64,000 bases of DNA from Kluyvera sp047971185. Its GTDB lineage: Bacteria; Pseudomonadota; Gammaproteobacteria; Enterobacterales; Enterobacteriaceae. Where the stretch lies: contig NZ_JBKDZH010000056.1 of assembly GCF_047971185.1 (NCBI RefSeq), positions 6,932 to 70,931 of the forward strand, written 5' to 3'. The translations under genes were made by a program, and so were the position numbers. The notes beneath the pieces are model-generated. The model ran no database searches. It had not been told where the DNA came from and saw nothing but the letters and a program-made list of their open reading frames with translations. Of the stretch, positions 40,298 through 54,217 are shown in pieces; the first letter of the stretch is position 1; every line of letters starts with the position of its first letter.

Positions 40298-41119
40298 TTA
40301 GAGCGATTTCAGCAGTTCATCCACATACGCCGGCACCACTTCACTCGCCAGCCCATAGTGCTTCTCTTCAAACTCGCTGCCCACCTGGCTTGGCTCGAGG
40401 TTCAGCTCGACGGTATGCGCACCGTGCAGCTTCGCTTCGTGGACAAACCCGGCCGCCGGGTAAACGTGGCCGGAGGTGCCGATGGCGATAAAAATATCGG
40501 CCATCGACAGCGCGAGGTAGATATGGTCCATCTCAAACGGCATCTCGCCAAACCAGACGATATGCGGGCGCAGCGGCGCCGGGAACTGGCAGCAGTGACA
40601 GCGTTCGTCTACCGGCAAATCGCCCGGCCAGTCGAACACCTGGCCGCTTTGGGTGCAGCGCACCTTTAGCAGCTCACCGTGCATGTGCAGCACGTTTTTG
40701 TTGCCCGCGCGCTCGTGCAGATTGTCGATGTTCTGCGTGACCAGCATAAAGTTCTCGCCGAGCGCCTCTTCCAGCCGGGCCAGCGCCAGGTGCGCCGCGT
40801 TAGGCGCAATCTCCGGCTGCTGGAGCTGACGGCGACGAGCGTTGTAAAAGCTCTGCACCAGCTCAGGATTACGGGCGAAGCCTTCCGGCGTCGCCACGTC
40901 CTCAACCTTATGCTCTTCCCATAGCCCATCGGCCGCCCGGAAAGTTCGAATCCCCGACTCTGCCGAAATCCCCGCGCCGGTTAACACCAACACTCTTGGT
41001 TTATCCATCTCTTCTGGCATCACCCTGTCCGTGAAAAAAATCCGCTGGCGCAGACGCTGGCGCAGCTGACGTTTATTCCGACGAAAACGGCTCAATCGAT
41101 GTAAGCGGCGCGACTGCAT
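40298..41119 (-). CDS. cobB: NAD-dependent protein deacylase CobB (sirtuin)
   Basis: Sirtuin of 273 residues that removes acetyl and succinyl groups from lysines with NAD. NAD motif GAGISAESGIRTFR, TQNIDNLH, catalytic His in LHMHGELLKVRC, zinc cysteines (CTQSG..., CHCCQFPAP), and GTSGHVYPAAG. A basic N-terminal extension (about 1-38, SRRLHRLSRFRRNKRQLRQR) corresponds to the long E. coli form, with an internal start at MDKPRV available for the short form. It is 12 bp after nagK. Confidence 0.95.
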   Translation of the reverse strand: MQSRRLHRLSRFRRNKRQLRQRLRQRIFFTDRVMPEEMDKPRVLVLTGAGISAESGIRTFRAADGLWEEHKVEDVATPEGFARNPELVQSFYNARRRQLQQPEIAPNAAHLALARLEEALGENFMLVTQNIDNLHERAGNKNVLHMHGELLKVRCTQSGQVFDWPGDLPVDERCHCCQFPAPLRPHIVWFGEMPFEMDHIYLALSMADIFIAIGTSGHVYPAAGFVHEAKLHGAHTVELNLEPSQVGSEFEEKHYGLASEVVPAYVDELLKSL

Positions 41120-41131
41120 ATCTACTCCATG

Positions 41132-42043
41132 TTAGTTGGTCAGATGAAGGAACGCAGCGCCGCGCATCCCCCCTGCATCACCGTGGCGTGCGCGTTCAAT
41201 GCGCGGCGTGCGGGCTACAGGCAGTAAATGACGCGGTAAGCGGTGCGCAAGTCCATCGGCGATCGCTGAAAAATTTGATAACCCACCGCCGAGCACCAGC
41301 AGATCCGGGTCGACAATGGTCAGTATATTCCCCAGGCAAACGGCAAGCAGATCCAGATACAGCTCTACGTGCTCGTGCGCCCTTTCGTCTCCCTGCTGCC
41401 AGAGGGCAACAATCTCCGGCGAGGTCAGCGGCTGCTGGTAGACATGGTTATACAGCCATGCAAAACCGCGTCCGGATAAATAGTTTTCGATACAGCCAAG
41501 CTGGCCGCAGCCGCAGCGCACCAGCGGGAAGTCTCGCCCAACGACCTCCAGCGCGTCGACGGGCAGGCGGATATGGCCAAACTCCCCGGCGATATAACTG
41601 TGACCGGTAATCGATTTACCGTTCAGCACGATACCGCCCCCCACGCCGGTGCCCAGAATCAGGCCCATCACCAGCGGATACTGGGTGAACTCGTCGTCCC
41701 AGGCCTCGGAGAGCGCGAAACAGTTGGCGTCGTTGTCCAGACGCACGTCGCGGTCCAGCAGACGGCTCAGGTCCGCACGCAGCGGCCTGCCGCTCGCCGC
41801 CGGAACGTTGGCGGCGTACAGCGTGCCGTCTTCGGTTTCCGGCATACCGGGAATACCAATACCCACGGTTCCCCGGCAGTTGAAGCGTTCGTCGGCCTCC
41901 GCCACCAGCCCGGTGACCGCCGCAAGGAAGCTTTCATAGCTCTCTTTCGGCGTCGGGATACGTTTTTCCCACTGAAGCTGGCGCGATGAATTAAATACGC
42001 CCAGCGCGATTTTGCTGCCGCCAATGTCAAATCCATAATGCAT
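41132..42043 (-). CDS. nagK: N-acetylglucosamine kinase NagK
   Basis: ROK-family kinase (303 residues) that phosphorylates GlcNAc recovered from cell wall. N-terminal ATP site DIGGSKIALGVF, catalytic DNDANCFALSEAW, and the ROK zinc site CGCGQLGCIENYLSGRG are all present. Several starts lie close together; ATG at 42043 gives MHYGFDIGG like E. coli NagK, with AGAGGA about 14 bases upstream; ATG at 42046 or 42052 is possible. In operon with lolCDE upstream and cobB downstream. Confidence 0.94.
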   Translation of the reverse strand: MHYGFDIGGSKIALGVFNSSRQLQWEKRIPTPKESYESFLAAVTGLVAEADERFNCRGTVGIGIPGMPETEDGTLYAANVPAASGRPLRADLSRLLDRDVRLDNDANCFALSEAWDDEFTQYPLVMGLILGTGVGGGIVLNGKSITGHSYIAGEFGHIRLPVDALEVVGRDFPLVRCGCGQLGCIENYLSGRGFAWLYNHVYQQPLTSPEIVALWQQGDERAHEHVELYLDLLAVCLGNILTIVDPDLLVLGGGLSNFSAIADGLAHRLPRHLLPVARTPRIERARHGDAGGMRGAAFLHLTN

Positions 42044-42102
42044 CATGTTCATTCCTCTAACTGACGCACGCAGCAGCAACACCGCGCGGTCAGGACGTCA
42101 AA

Positions 42103-43346
42103 TTACTGGCCACTCAGCACCCTCGCAGGGTCGATACGGCTGGCGCGGCGGGCGGGATACCAGCTTGCCAGCAGACTCAGCAACAGTGCCGTGACCAGCA
42201 CATAAACGACATCCAGCCAGTGCAGTTCAGACGGCAGGAAGTCGATAAAATAGATGTCACCGGATAAGAATCGGTGACCAATCATCTTTTCAATCACGTG
42301 AATAATATCGGTGAGGTACAGCGAAGCGAGCACGCCGATAACCACGCCGCAAATGCTGCCCAGCAGGCCAGCCAATAAACCATACCACACGAAAATTGCG
42401 CGAATCAGCCCGTCTTTGGCGCCCAATGTGCGCAGCACCGCAATATCGCTACTTTTATCTTTCACGGCCATCACCAGCGTTGACACGATGTTGAAACAGG
42501 CCACGCCGATCACCAGCACCATCGCCAGATACATGATCGCGCGGATCATCTGAATGTCGCGATACATATAGCCGTAGGTGCCAATCCAGCTCTTGATATA
42601 GACGTAGTTATTGGTGACCTCGCCCGCGTCGCGCACCAGCTTGTTGGCGTTAAACACGTCGCTCACCTTGATGGCGATACCGGAGATGCTCTCCCCCATA
42701 TCGAGATACTGCTGGGCGTCCTGCATCGGGATCATGGCGAAGCTGTGGTCGAGCTGACCGCTCAGTTGCAAAATGCCGGTCACGTGCAGGCGCACGCGTT
42801 TCGGCTGCAGCAGCTTATGCTCAGGGTTCGAGTTGGGGATCATGATCGACACCCAGTCTCCGGCCTTCACCTTCAGCGCATCGGCCACGCCCTTGCCGAG
42901 AATAATCTGCTGTTCGCCGGCCTTAAAGTTCGCCCAGGCATCCGCCTGTACAAAACGCGGCAGCGCGCTGAGCTTACTCTCCTGCTGCGGATCCACCCCT
43001 TTCACCTGAATGGCGCGCAGGTTGCTGCCGCTCTCCACCAGGCCGGTAAAGTTGATGTACGGCGCGGCGGCCGCGATCCCTTTGACCGCTTCGACTTTCG
43101 GCAGCACGTTCTGCCAGTGGTTCCACGGCGGGTTCACCGCTTCGATTTCACCGTGCGGCACCACCGCGAGGATGCGGTTATTCAGCTCGCGTTCGAAGCC
43201 GTTCATTGCGCTCAGGCCGACGATCAGCACCGCCACGCCCAGCGCGATGCCGACGGTTGAGATAACGGAAATCAGCGACACCATGCCGCTGCGCCGACGC
43301 CCGCGGCTAAAGCGCAGGCCAATCAGTAACGACAGCGAAGGAGCCA

Positions 43347-43347
<1 letters not shown>
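42103..43347 (-). CDS. lolE: Lipoprotein-releasing permease LolE
   Basis: Membrane subunit (414 residues) of LolCDE, which extracts outer-membrane lipoproteins from the inner membrane for LolA. Four membrane helices (about 25-50, 270-295, 315-345, 375-400) flank a large periplasmic domain, as in MacB-type transporters. SLISVISTVGIALGVAVLIV and RGRRRSGM match the family. Its start overlaps the lolD stop. Confidence 0.96.
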
Positions 43348-44040
<693 letters not shown>

Positions 44041-44048
<8 letters not shown>

Positions 44049-45240
44049 AACGTAAAGCCTCAGCGGGTTGGGTGGCGGCAGCGCGCCAGGAAGGGTACAG
44101 CGTTGACAGCAGCGCCAGGGCCATCGCCACCAGCGCAATCACGATAACCTGCAGCGGCTCGATGGCAACCGGCAGCGCCGCGCCGTCGAGGAACGCGCCG
44201 ATAATCGGCATTAAATTATTGAGCTGGCTGGCGAGCAGCACGCCCAGCACCGCGCCGAGCAGCGCGCCGATGATGCCCGCGCTGGCCCCCTGCACCATAA
44301 AGACGGTGAGGATCTGCCGCGGCGTCAGCCCCTGGGTTTGCAGAATGGCCACTTCGCCCTGCTTCTCCATCACCATCAGCCCCAGCGAGGTGATGATGTT
44401 AAACGCGGCGACCGCGACGATCAGGCTCAGCAACAGCCCCATCATGTTCTTTTCCATACGCACGGCCTGGAACAGCTCGCCTTTACGCTCGCGCCAGTCC
44501 TGCCATTTGGTGCCTTCCGGCAGCGTTTGCTGGCTGAGGGTGTCAACCTGCAGCGGTTTATCCAGCCACAGACGCCAGCCGGTAATGTTACCCTGCGGAT
44601 AGAGCATCAGGCGCGAGGCGTCCTGAATATTGACCAGCATCTGGTAGCCGTCGACTTCGCTGTTGGCGGCAAAGGTGCCAATCACCGTAAACAGACGCTG
44701 GCTTGGCAGACGCCCCATCGGGGTGAACTGGCTGGCTGACGGCACCATCACGCGGATTTGATCGCCACGGTTAACGCCCAGTTGGCCCGCCAGCTGCTCG
44801 CCGAGGATCACGTTGTATTTTCCGGCGGTAAGATCGGTCTGCTTGACGTTCACCAGATACGGCGTCAGCGGGTCGGCCTGCGCCGGGTCAATGCCCAGCA
44901 TCACGCCGACCGACACGCTGCGCGCGCTTTGCAGCACCACATCGCCGGTGGTCAGCGGCGCAACGCGCGTCACGCCCTCAAGCTTAGCGCTGGTCTGTGG
45001 GAATTTTTGCGGGTTCAGCGAGCCGTTGTCAGCGCTCAGGATGGCCTGCGGCATCAGCCCCAGAATGTTGTTTTGCAGCTCGCGTTCAAAGCCGTTCATC
45101 ACCGAAAGGACGGTGACCAGCGCCATCACGCCAAGCGTAATGCCGATGGTCGACAGCCAGGAAACAAAGCGACCGAAGCGGTCCGCTGCCCGCCCGCGCA
45201 TGTAGCGCAGGCCGATAAATAGTGCGACAGGTTGATACAT
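44041..45240 (-). CDS. lolC: Lipoprotein-releasing permease LolC
   Basis: Membrane subunit (399 residues) of LolCDE with the same four-helix layout as LolE. LolC carries the hook segment that binds LolA; the N-terminus MYQPVALFIGLRYMRGRAAD and STIGITLGVMALVTVLSVMN match E. coli. The ATG at 45240 is chosen; a longer reading to 45336 has no support. First gene of lolCDE-nagK-cobB, divergent from yjdF. Confidence 0.96.
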
Positions 45241-45411
45241 GTAATCCGTCTGGTTGCTGATAGCAGAAGCACGAGTATATAAGCGAAAGCGGAATGGGTA
45301 AATGACTGAACCGTAAGCGCAAGGCTGACAATTCACCGTGACGTAACACGAATGTTGAAATTTTCGCCGCGGCGGTCAATAGTGAGGTTTTCCCCAACCG
45401 TTGGCGAATTC

Positions 45412-46032
45412 ATGACGAGCCGCACCGTTAACCCTCTGATATTACGCGCTGGCGCCCTGCTGCTGGCCCTGTTCCTGATTTACACCGGCGTTAGCGCCGC
45501 GGAAAAAGTGACCTGGCTGATGGAGGTCACGCCGGTGATTATTATCGTTCCGCTGCTGCTGTTAACCGCACAGCGCTATCCGCTGACGCCGCTGCTGTAC
45601 GCGTTGATTTTCTGCCACGCCGTTATTTTGATGGTCGGCGGTCAGTATACCTACGCGAAGGTGCCGATTGGCTTTGACGTGCAGGCGTGGCTGAACCTGA
45701 GCCGCAATCCGTATGACAAGCTGGGCCATTTCTTCCAGGGGCTGGTTCCGGCGCTGGCGGCGCGCGAAATTCTGCTGCGCGGCGGGATTGTGCGGGGCCG
45801 TAAAATGCTGGCATTTCTGGTGTGCTGCGTGGCGCTGGCCATTAGCGCCACCTATGAGCTGATCGAGTGGTGGGCCGCGCTGGCGATGGGGCAAGGCGCG
45901 GATGACTTCCTCGGCACCCAGGGCGACCCGTGGGATACGCAATCGGACATGTTCTGCGCCCTGCTGGGAGCGCTGACGACGGTGCTGTTGCTGGCGCGCT
46001 GGCATAGCCGTCAACTCAACGCTATCGGATGA
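45412..46032 (+). CDS. yjdF: YjdF, DUF2238 inner-membrane protein
   Basis: A 206-residue membrane protein with five or six helices and the DUF2238 signature (NPYDKLGHFFQGLVPALAAR, ATYELIEWWAALAMGQGADD, GDPWDTQSDMFCALLGA). In E. coli yjdF lies next to melB; here it also sits beside the melibiose genes, although in opposite orientation and with a SemiSWEET gene in between, which supports the name. The function is unknown. The ATG at 45412 is favoured over 45352 by the conserved start. Confidence 0.85.
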   Translation: MTSRTVNPLILRAGALLLALFLIYTGVSAAEKVTWLMEVTPVIIIVPLLLLTAQRYPLTPLLYALIFCHAVILMVGGQYTYAKVPIGFDVQAWLNLSRNPYDKLGHFFQGLVPALAAREILLRGGIVRGRKMLAFLVCCVALAISATYELIEWWAALAMGQGADDFLGTQGDPWDTQSDMFCALLGALTTVLLLARWHSRQLNAIG

Positions 46033-46056
46033 CGCGAAGGCTTATTCGGCCTACAG
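46026..46056. repeat. REP-like half element after yjdF
   Basis: CGGATGACGCGAAGGCTTATTCGGCCTAC is close to one arm of a REP unit. It overlaps the last codons of yjdF and lies between convergent genes. Confidence 0.5.
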
Positions 46057-46081
46057 GATGCCACCTGCAGGCCGGTGTTCC

Positions 46082-46336
46082 CTACCCGCGACGCAGCTTA
46101 ATGATCAGAATCGGCAGCGCGAACAGCAGCGTCAGAAAATTCGCCATACTCACCGCCGTATCGTTAATCATCACGCCGTACACCAGCCACAGCGCCAGCC
46201 CGCAGACAAACATCACGTACATCAATCCCGAAATGCCCTGGGTATTGCGTGTGGTGATGACCTTAATCGCCTGCGGCAAGAAAGAGAGCGTCGTGAGGCT
46301 GGCGGCCAGATAACCAATCCAGGATGTCCATTCCAT
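46082..46336 (-). CDS. SemiSWEET-type PQ-loop sugar transporter
   Basis: An 84-residue membrane protein with three helices and the PQ motif (LSFLPQAIKVITTRNTQGIS), plus Asn/Trp-type residues in the third helix, typical of bacterial SemiSWEETs that dimerise to move sugars down a gradient. It starts 2 bp after the melB stop on the same strand, so it should be the third gene of a melA-melB operon. The E. coli mel operon has no such gene. Substrate is unproven; melibiose or its products are the obvious candidates. Confidence 0.82.
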   Translation of the reverse strand: MEWTSWIGYLAASLTTLSFLPQAIKVITTRNTQGISGLMYVMFVCGLALWLVYGVMINDTAVSMANFLTLLFALPILIIKLRRG

Positions 46337-46338
46337 GA

Positions 46339-47769
46339 TCAGGCCTGCACATCGCGCGCCACGCTGGACACCGCCACCGGTTTTTCCAGCACCACGGCGG
46401 GCTGAGGCACTTTACGGTACTTATCCAGCAGGTGGATCTGTATCTTGCGCAGCGTATCGCCGTTTAACCGGTAATAGCGGAAGTACAGCACCAGCGTAAC
46501 GATAAAAAACAGTGCCGGTAGCGCAATCATAATAAACTGCATGCCCTGAATGGTTTGCGCCGACTGCGCCACGTTGGGGGTATAGCCGATAATCCCCAGC
46601 ACCACGGCGATGAAAAAGGCCGCAAACGCCGAGCCGCCCTTCACCACCATGGTCTGCACCGAGTAGGCAATGCTTTCGCAGCGCACGTGCAGCTTGAATT
46701 CACCGTAGTCGACGGTATCCGCCACCATAATGACCTGAAGCACCCAGAACAGCGCCGTGCCGACGTTAAGGAACACCCCCGCCACGATAATCAGCGGCGC
46801 GTTGTGATACCCCGCCAGCGCCATGGCAAACAGCCCCGCGCAGCTGATAACCGGCAGAATGGATGCCCCGGCCCACAGCACGCGCCGCGACAGCGCATTC
46901 ACCAGCCGCGGGAACAGGATCAGGGTCAGCAAATTCGCCGCCCCCGCATAGGACAGGTAGTACGGGAACAGCGCCGCATCGCCGATCACATAGGTGAAAT
47001 AGTAAATCGCAAAGCCGGTAATAATGTTGGAGGCGATATTGTAGGCCAGCGCCATACCCAGCAGACAGGAGAGCTGATCGTTTTTGTAGATTAGCGCGAC
47101 GATGCCTTTCAGCGTCAGGCGAGAACTGTCGGCGGACGCATCGCTATCGGAGGAGAACACTTCATGAACGTTGCGCAGGGTGACGAGGGTCGAGACGATA
47201 AAGAAGCCAATCAGCACCAGCGTAAACATCTGGAAGCCGAAGCCGCGATCCGCCCCGCCGACGGCGCTCACAAACGGCAGCGTGATGCCCGCCGTCACAA
47301 ACCCTGCCAGGCTGGCGAAAAAGCGCGGATACGGCACCAGCTGCTCGCGTTCGCGCTTATCAAGGGTAATGGTCGGCACCAGCGACCAGAACGGAATATC
47401 CATGATGGTGTAGGTCATCCCCCACAGAATGTAGGTAACGCAGACAAACACCACCTGCGCGGTGCCTTCAAACAGATGGGCGCTGAACAGCAGGAACAGC
47501 ACCAGTGAGTTGGCGAGCGTGCCGACGAAAATCCACGGCTTAAATTTCCCCCACCGCGTGCGGGTGGCATTCACGATCCATCCCATAATCGGATCGTTGA
47601 TCGCGTCCCAGATACGCGCCACGAGGAACAGCGTACCGACCAGGCCAACCGACAGCCCCACCACATCGGTGTAGTAATACATCAGGTACATGTAAACGAT
47701 GCCGATGGCGAAATCCTTACCAAACGCCCCGAATCCGTAACTGAGTTTTGTTGTCAGAGAGATGCTCAT
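46339..47769 (-). CDS. melB: Melibiose:cation symporter MelB
   Basis: GPH-family transporter of 476 residues with 12 helices that imports melibiose with Na+, Li+ or H+. The cation-site Asp in GKDFAIG and the two in DAINDPIMGW (55 and 59 type) are kept, and most of the sequence equals E. coli MelB (SYGFGAFGKDFAIGIVYMYL, WGKFKPW, VADTVDYGEF). The ATG at 47769 begins MSISLTTKL. It follows melA with an 87-bp gap. Confidence 0.96.
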   Translation of the reverse strand: MSISLTTKLSYGFGAFGKDFAIGIVYMYLMYYYTDVVGLSVGLVGTLFLVARIWDAINDPIMGWIVNATRTRWGKFKPWIFVGTLANSLVLFLLFSAHLFEGTAQVVFVCVTYILWGMTYTIMDIPFWSLVPTITLDKREREQLVPYPRFFASLAGFVTAGITLPFVSAVGGADRGFGFQMFTLVLIGFFIVSTLVTLRNVHEVFSSDSDASADSSRLTLKGIVALIYKNDQLSCLLGMALAYNIASNIITGFAIYYFTYVIGDAALFPYYLSYAGAANLLTLILFPRLVNALSRRVLWAGASILPVISCAGLFAMALAGYHNAPLIIVAGVFLNVGTALFWVLQVIMVADTVDYGEFKLHVRCESIAYSVQTMVVKGGSAFAAFFIAVVLGIIGYTPNVAQSAQTIQGMQFIMIALPALFFIVTLVLYFRYYRLNGDTLRKIQIHLLDKYRKVPQPAVVLEKPVAVSSVARDVQA

Positions 47770-47856
47770 AGGGTACCGGGTCACTGTTACCAGCGCCCGC
47801 CTTCTGTTATTAGCAAGAGGTAAAGCGCCGGATACTTTGCCCGGCGCCGTCTTTTT

Positions 47857-49212
47857 TTAGCGGTGCAGCCAGGCCGGCAGCCAGTCGCCGTGAGCGGCAA
47901 TCAGGTCATCCACCAGCGCATAGATTTCGTCGATGCCCAGCACGGCGGCGGTATGCGGATCCATCATCGCGGCGTGATAAACCCGGTCGCGGTTTTCGGT
48001 CAGAATGGCCTCCGTCAGCAGCGTCTGCACGTTGATGTTGGTCTGCATCATCGCCGCCAGATGGGCAGGAATGGCCCCGACTTTGGTCGGTTGAATACCG
48101 TTGGCATCCACCAGGCAGGCAACTTCCACGCAGCTGCCCTGCGGCAGGTTGTCAATCAGCCCGTCGTTACGCACGTTGCCGTAAATCACGCTCGGCTCGC
48201 CGGTCCACAGGGCGTTCATAATGGTGCTGGCGTACTCTCGCGACGGTTTAATGTCGATCCGTTCAGCGGTCTTGTACTCCTCCAGCTCCTTATGCCAGTT
48301 TGCCAGCTGCTCAACGCAGCGTTTCGGGTACTCATCCAGCGGCACTTTGTAGCGCGCAATCAGATCCTCACGTCCCGGTTTGATAAACCACGGCGTATAT
48401 TCGGCAAAATGCTCGGACGACTCGGTCACGAAGTAGCCCAGCTTTTTGAACATTTCATAGCGCACGATGTTCTGACAGCGCGCGTTGCCGTGAATGTTTG
48501 GCTGCGGCGCGCGCCCCGCGTCATAGGCCGCCAGCAGTTCCGGGTATAAATCGACATACTCGCCGCTGGCGGTTTTACGCTCCAGCTCGAGATAGAACGC
48601 CATATGGTTAATGCCCGCGCAGCGGTAACGCAGCGTCGTCGGGTCAATATCGAGATCGCGCGCCAGCTCCTCCGCCGTCCCCTGCACCGAATGGCACAGC
48701 CCCACCTGCTTGATATGCGGGTAACGGGCGTACATTGCCCAGGTATTCATCGCCATCGGGTTAACGTAGTTCAGCATGGTGGCGTTCGGGCAAAGTTCGC
48801 TCATGTCTTCGCAAATCTGCCACAGGTGCGGAATGGTGCGCAGCGCGCGCATAATGCCGCCCGGGCCGAGGGTATCGGCAATGGTCTGCTCCAGCCCGTG
48901 GCGTTTGCAGACCTCAAAGTCGGTCACCGTACAGGGTTCATAGCCGCCAATCTGGAAGGCGACGACCACAAAATCGGCGTCCTGTAGCGCCGCGCGCTGG
49001 TCGGTGTGGCAGGTAATATGGCCGGAAGCCCCGGCGGAATCCATCAGCTTACGCACCACGATGTGCGACTCTTCCAGCCGCGTGGTATCGATATCCATCA
49101 GCGCGATATGCGCCGCCTTCAGCGCGTCGCGATGAAAAACGTCGCCGAGAATATTTTTAACGAAAATTGTCGAACCGGCGCCGATAAAGGTAATTTTTGG
49201 TGCTGCCATCAT
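47857..49212 (-). CDS. melA: Alpha-galactosidase MelA (GH4)
   Basis: GH4 enzyme (451 residues) that splits melibiose to galactose and glucose by an NAD- and Mn2+-dependent redox mechanism. NAD-binding PKITFIGAGSTIFVKNILGD, metal/catalytic CHSVQGT and GINHMAFYLELERK, and almost the whole sequence match E. coli MelA. Start at 49212 (MMAAPK) gives the E. coli length; GGAGAG just upstream would serve the second ATG (49209) equally. Longer readings are rejected. Divergent from melR. Confidence 0.96.
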   Translation of the reverse strand: MMAAPKITFIGAGSTIFVKNILGDVFHRDALKAAHIALMDIDTTRLEESHIVVRKLMDSAGASGHITCHTDQRAALQDADFVVVAFQIGGYEPCTVTDFEVCKRHGLEQTIADTLGPGGIMRALRTIPHLWQICEDMSELCPNATMLNYVNPMAMNTWAMYARYPHIKQVGLCHSVQGTAEELARDLDIDPTTLRYRCAGINHMAFYLELERKTASGEYVDLYPELLAAYDAGRAPQPNIHGNARCQNIVRYEMFKKLGYFVTESSEHFAEYTPWFIKPGREDLIARYKVPLDEYPKRCVEQLANWHKELEEYKTAERIDIKPSREYASTIMNALWTGEPSVIYGNVRNDGLIDNLPQGSCVEVACLVDANGIQPTKVGAIPAHLAAMMQTNINVQTLLTEAILTENRDRVYHAAMMDPHTAAVLGIDEIYALVDDLIAAHGDWLPAWLHR

Positions 49213-49480
49213 GACTCTCCAGAACAGTAGTAGACCAGAGAATGGTGGCATGCGCCGGGAGGGAAAACTTCCACCTTCCGCTATGAGCATTCCCATAAAC
49301 TCAGTTCCGCTATCTGGCCGCGTCAGATCTGAGCTTTTGGGAATAAATAAGCGAAAAAGCAGAGTATCCGGCCTGAATTGCAGGCTACTATTATTCTGAG
49401 CGGTGGGTTATGCGGCCAACTTCCCGGTTTGACGGCCCCCGTTTTGATACGATTCTGATAAATCAGGAAATGGAGTCGCC

Positions 49481-50407
49481 ATGAGCAGCGAAGTAATCTC
49501 TCTTCTCCCGCCCGATCCCCATATGTGCAACGGTGATGAAAAACAGACCCGCAGCCCGCTGTCGCTCTATTCTGAATACCAGCGTCTTGACGTTGAACTG
49601 CGGCCTCCGCACGCGATGCCCGCCAGCCACTGGCACGGCCAGGTTGAAGTGAACGTGCCGTTTGATGGCGACGTGGAGTACCTTATCAACAATGAAGTGG
49701 TGCAGATAAAACAGGGGCATATCACCCTATTCTGGGCCTGTACGCCGCATCAGTTAACCCGCCCGGGCCACTGTCAGCAGATGGCGATCTTCAGCCTGCC
49801 GATGCATCTGTTCCTCTCCTGGCCGCTGGACCGGGAGCTGGTCAACTACGTCACCCACGGCATGGTGATTAAGTCGCTTGCCACTCAGCAGCTGAGCGCT
49901 TTTGAAGTGCTGCGCTGGCAGCAGGAGCTGGCGAGCCCGAATGAGCAGATTCGCCAGCTGGCAATCGATGAAATCGCCCTGATGCTCAAGCGCTTTAGCC
50001 TCTCTGGCTGGCAGCCGATCCTGCTAAACAAAACGTCGCGCACGCACAAAAACAGCGTCTCGCGCCACGCGCAGTTTTACGTCAGCCAGATGCTCGGTTT
50101 TATTGCCGATAACTACGATCAGGCGTTAACCATTAATGACGTCGCCGAGCACGTGAAGCTGAACGCCAACTACGCGATGGGCATTTTCCAGCGGGTTATG
50201 CAGCTGACCTTAAAGCAGTACATCACCGCCATGCGCATCAACCACGTCCGCGCGCTGCTCAGCGATACCGATAAAACCATCATTGACGTTGCCATGACCG
50301 CGGGCTTTCGTTCCAGCAGCCGTTTTTATAGCACTTTCAGTAAATTGGTCGGCATGTCGCCGCAGCAGTACCGCAAGCTCAGCCAGCAGAAGCGGCAAAT
50401 GATCTAA
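49481..50407 (+). CDS. melR: Melibiose operon activator MelR
   Basis: AraC-family regulator of 308 residues. N-terminal sugar-binding cupin domain (HWHGQVEVNVPFDGDVEYLI) and C-terminal double helix-turn-helix (about 200-300; YDQALTINDVAEHVKLNANY, VAMTAGFRSSSRFYSTF). It closely follows E. coli MelR, which activates melAB with CRP when melibiose is present. It is divergent from melA across 268 bp that should contain both promoters and MelR/CRP sites, not individually resolved here. Confidence 0.95.
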   Translation: MSSEVISLLPPDPHMCNGDEKQTRSPLSLYSEYQRLDVELRPPHAMPASHWHGQVEVNVPFDGDVEYLINNEVVQIKQGHITLFWACTPHQLTRPGHCQQMAIFSLPMHLFLSWPLDRELVNYVTHGMVIKSLATQQLSAFEVLRWQQELASPNEQIRQLAIDEIALMLKRFSLSGWQPILLNKTSRTHKNSVSRHAQFYVSQMLGFIADNYDQALTINDVAEHVKLNANYAMGIFQRVMQLTLKQYITAMRINHVRALLSDTDKTIIDVAMTAGFRSSSRFYSTFSKLVGMSPQQYRKLSQQKRQMI

Positions 50408-50524
50408 AACGGCCCATCCCCGCATTTTCAGCGGTTGCACTCCCGCCGTCATCACGGATAATAAGTACAGCAAATTTATATTATTACCGTGGAAATACGG
50501 TCTTCTGGAGAACGTGCGCTGACT

Positions 50525-53971
<3,447 letters not shown>

Positions 53972-54008
53972 AAAATATAACCTGCTGATTCTATTAATTT
54001 TCACTCGG

Positions 54009-54040
54009 ATACGGCCGCGCTTGCGGCCGTATTGCTTTCT
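54009..54040 (+). terminator. mfd terminator-like hairpin
   Basis: ATACGGCCGC (54009-54018) and GCGGCCGTAT (54023-54032) form a 10-bp stem with a GCTT loop, followed by TGCTTTCT. Confidence 0.6.
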
Positions 54041-54099
54041 GCCCCTGCCTGAAATCCCGTTTCATTCTTGACAAATCCCGTGCTTACTTTTGTTTACAT

Positions 54100-54125
54100 T
54101 ATAATAAAAATGCGTATATTTCTCA
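54100..54125 (+). promoter_or_regulatory. fhuE promoter region with possible Fur site
   Basis: TATAAT at 54100-54105, then TGCGTAT-A-TTTCTCA (54111-54125), which agrees with the Fur 7-1-7 repeat at about 9 of 14 positions. fhuE is Fur-regulated in E. coli; the site here is weak by eye. Confidence 0.4.
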
Positions 54126-54217
54126 TTTGCATTCATATATATGCATGCGCGTTGGCCTATAACACGACCGTCGCCACAGAGCGGCGGGAAAAAAATGACG
54201 ATTGATTAAGGGTTTAT

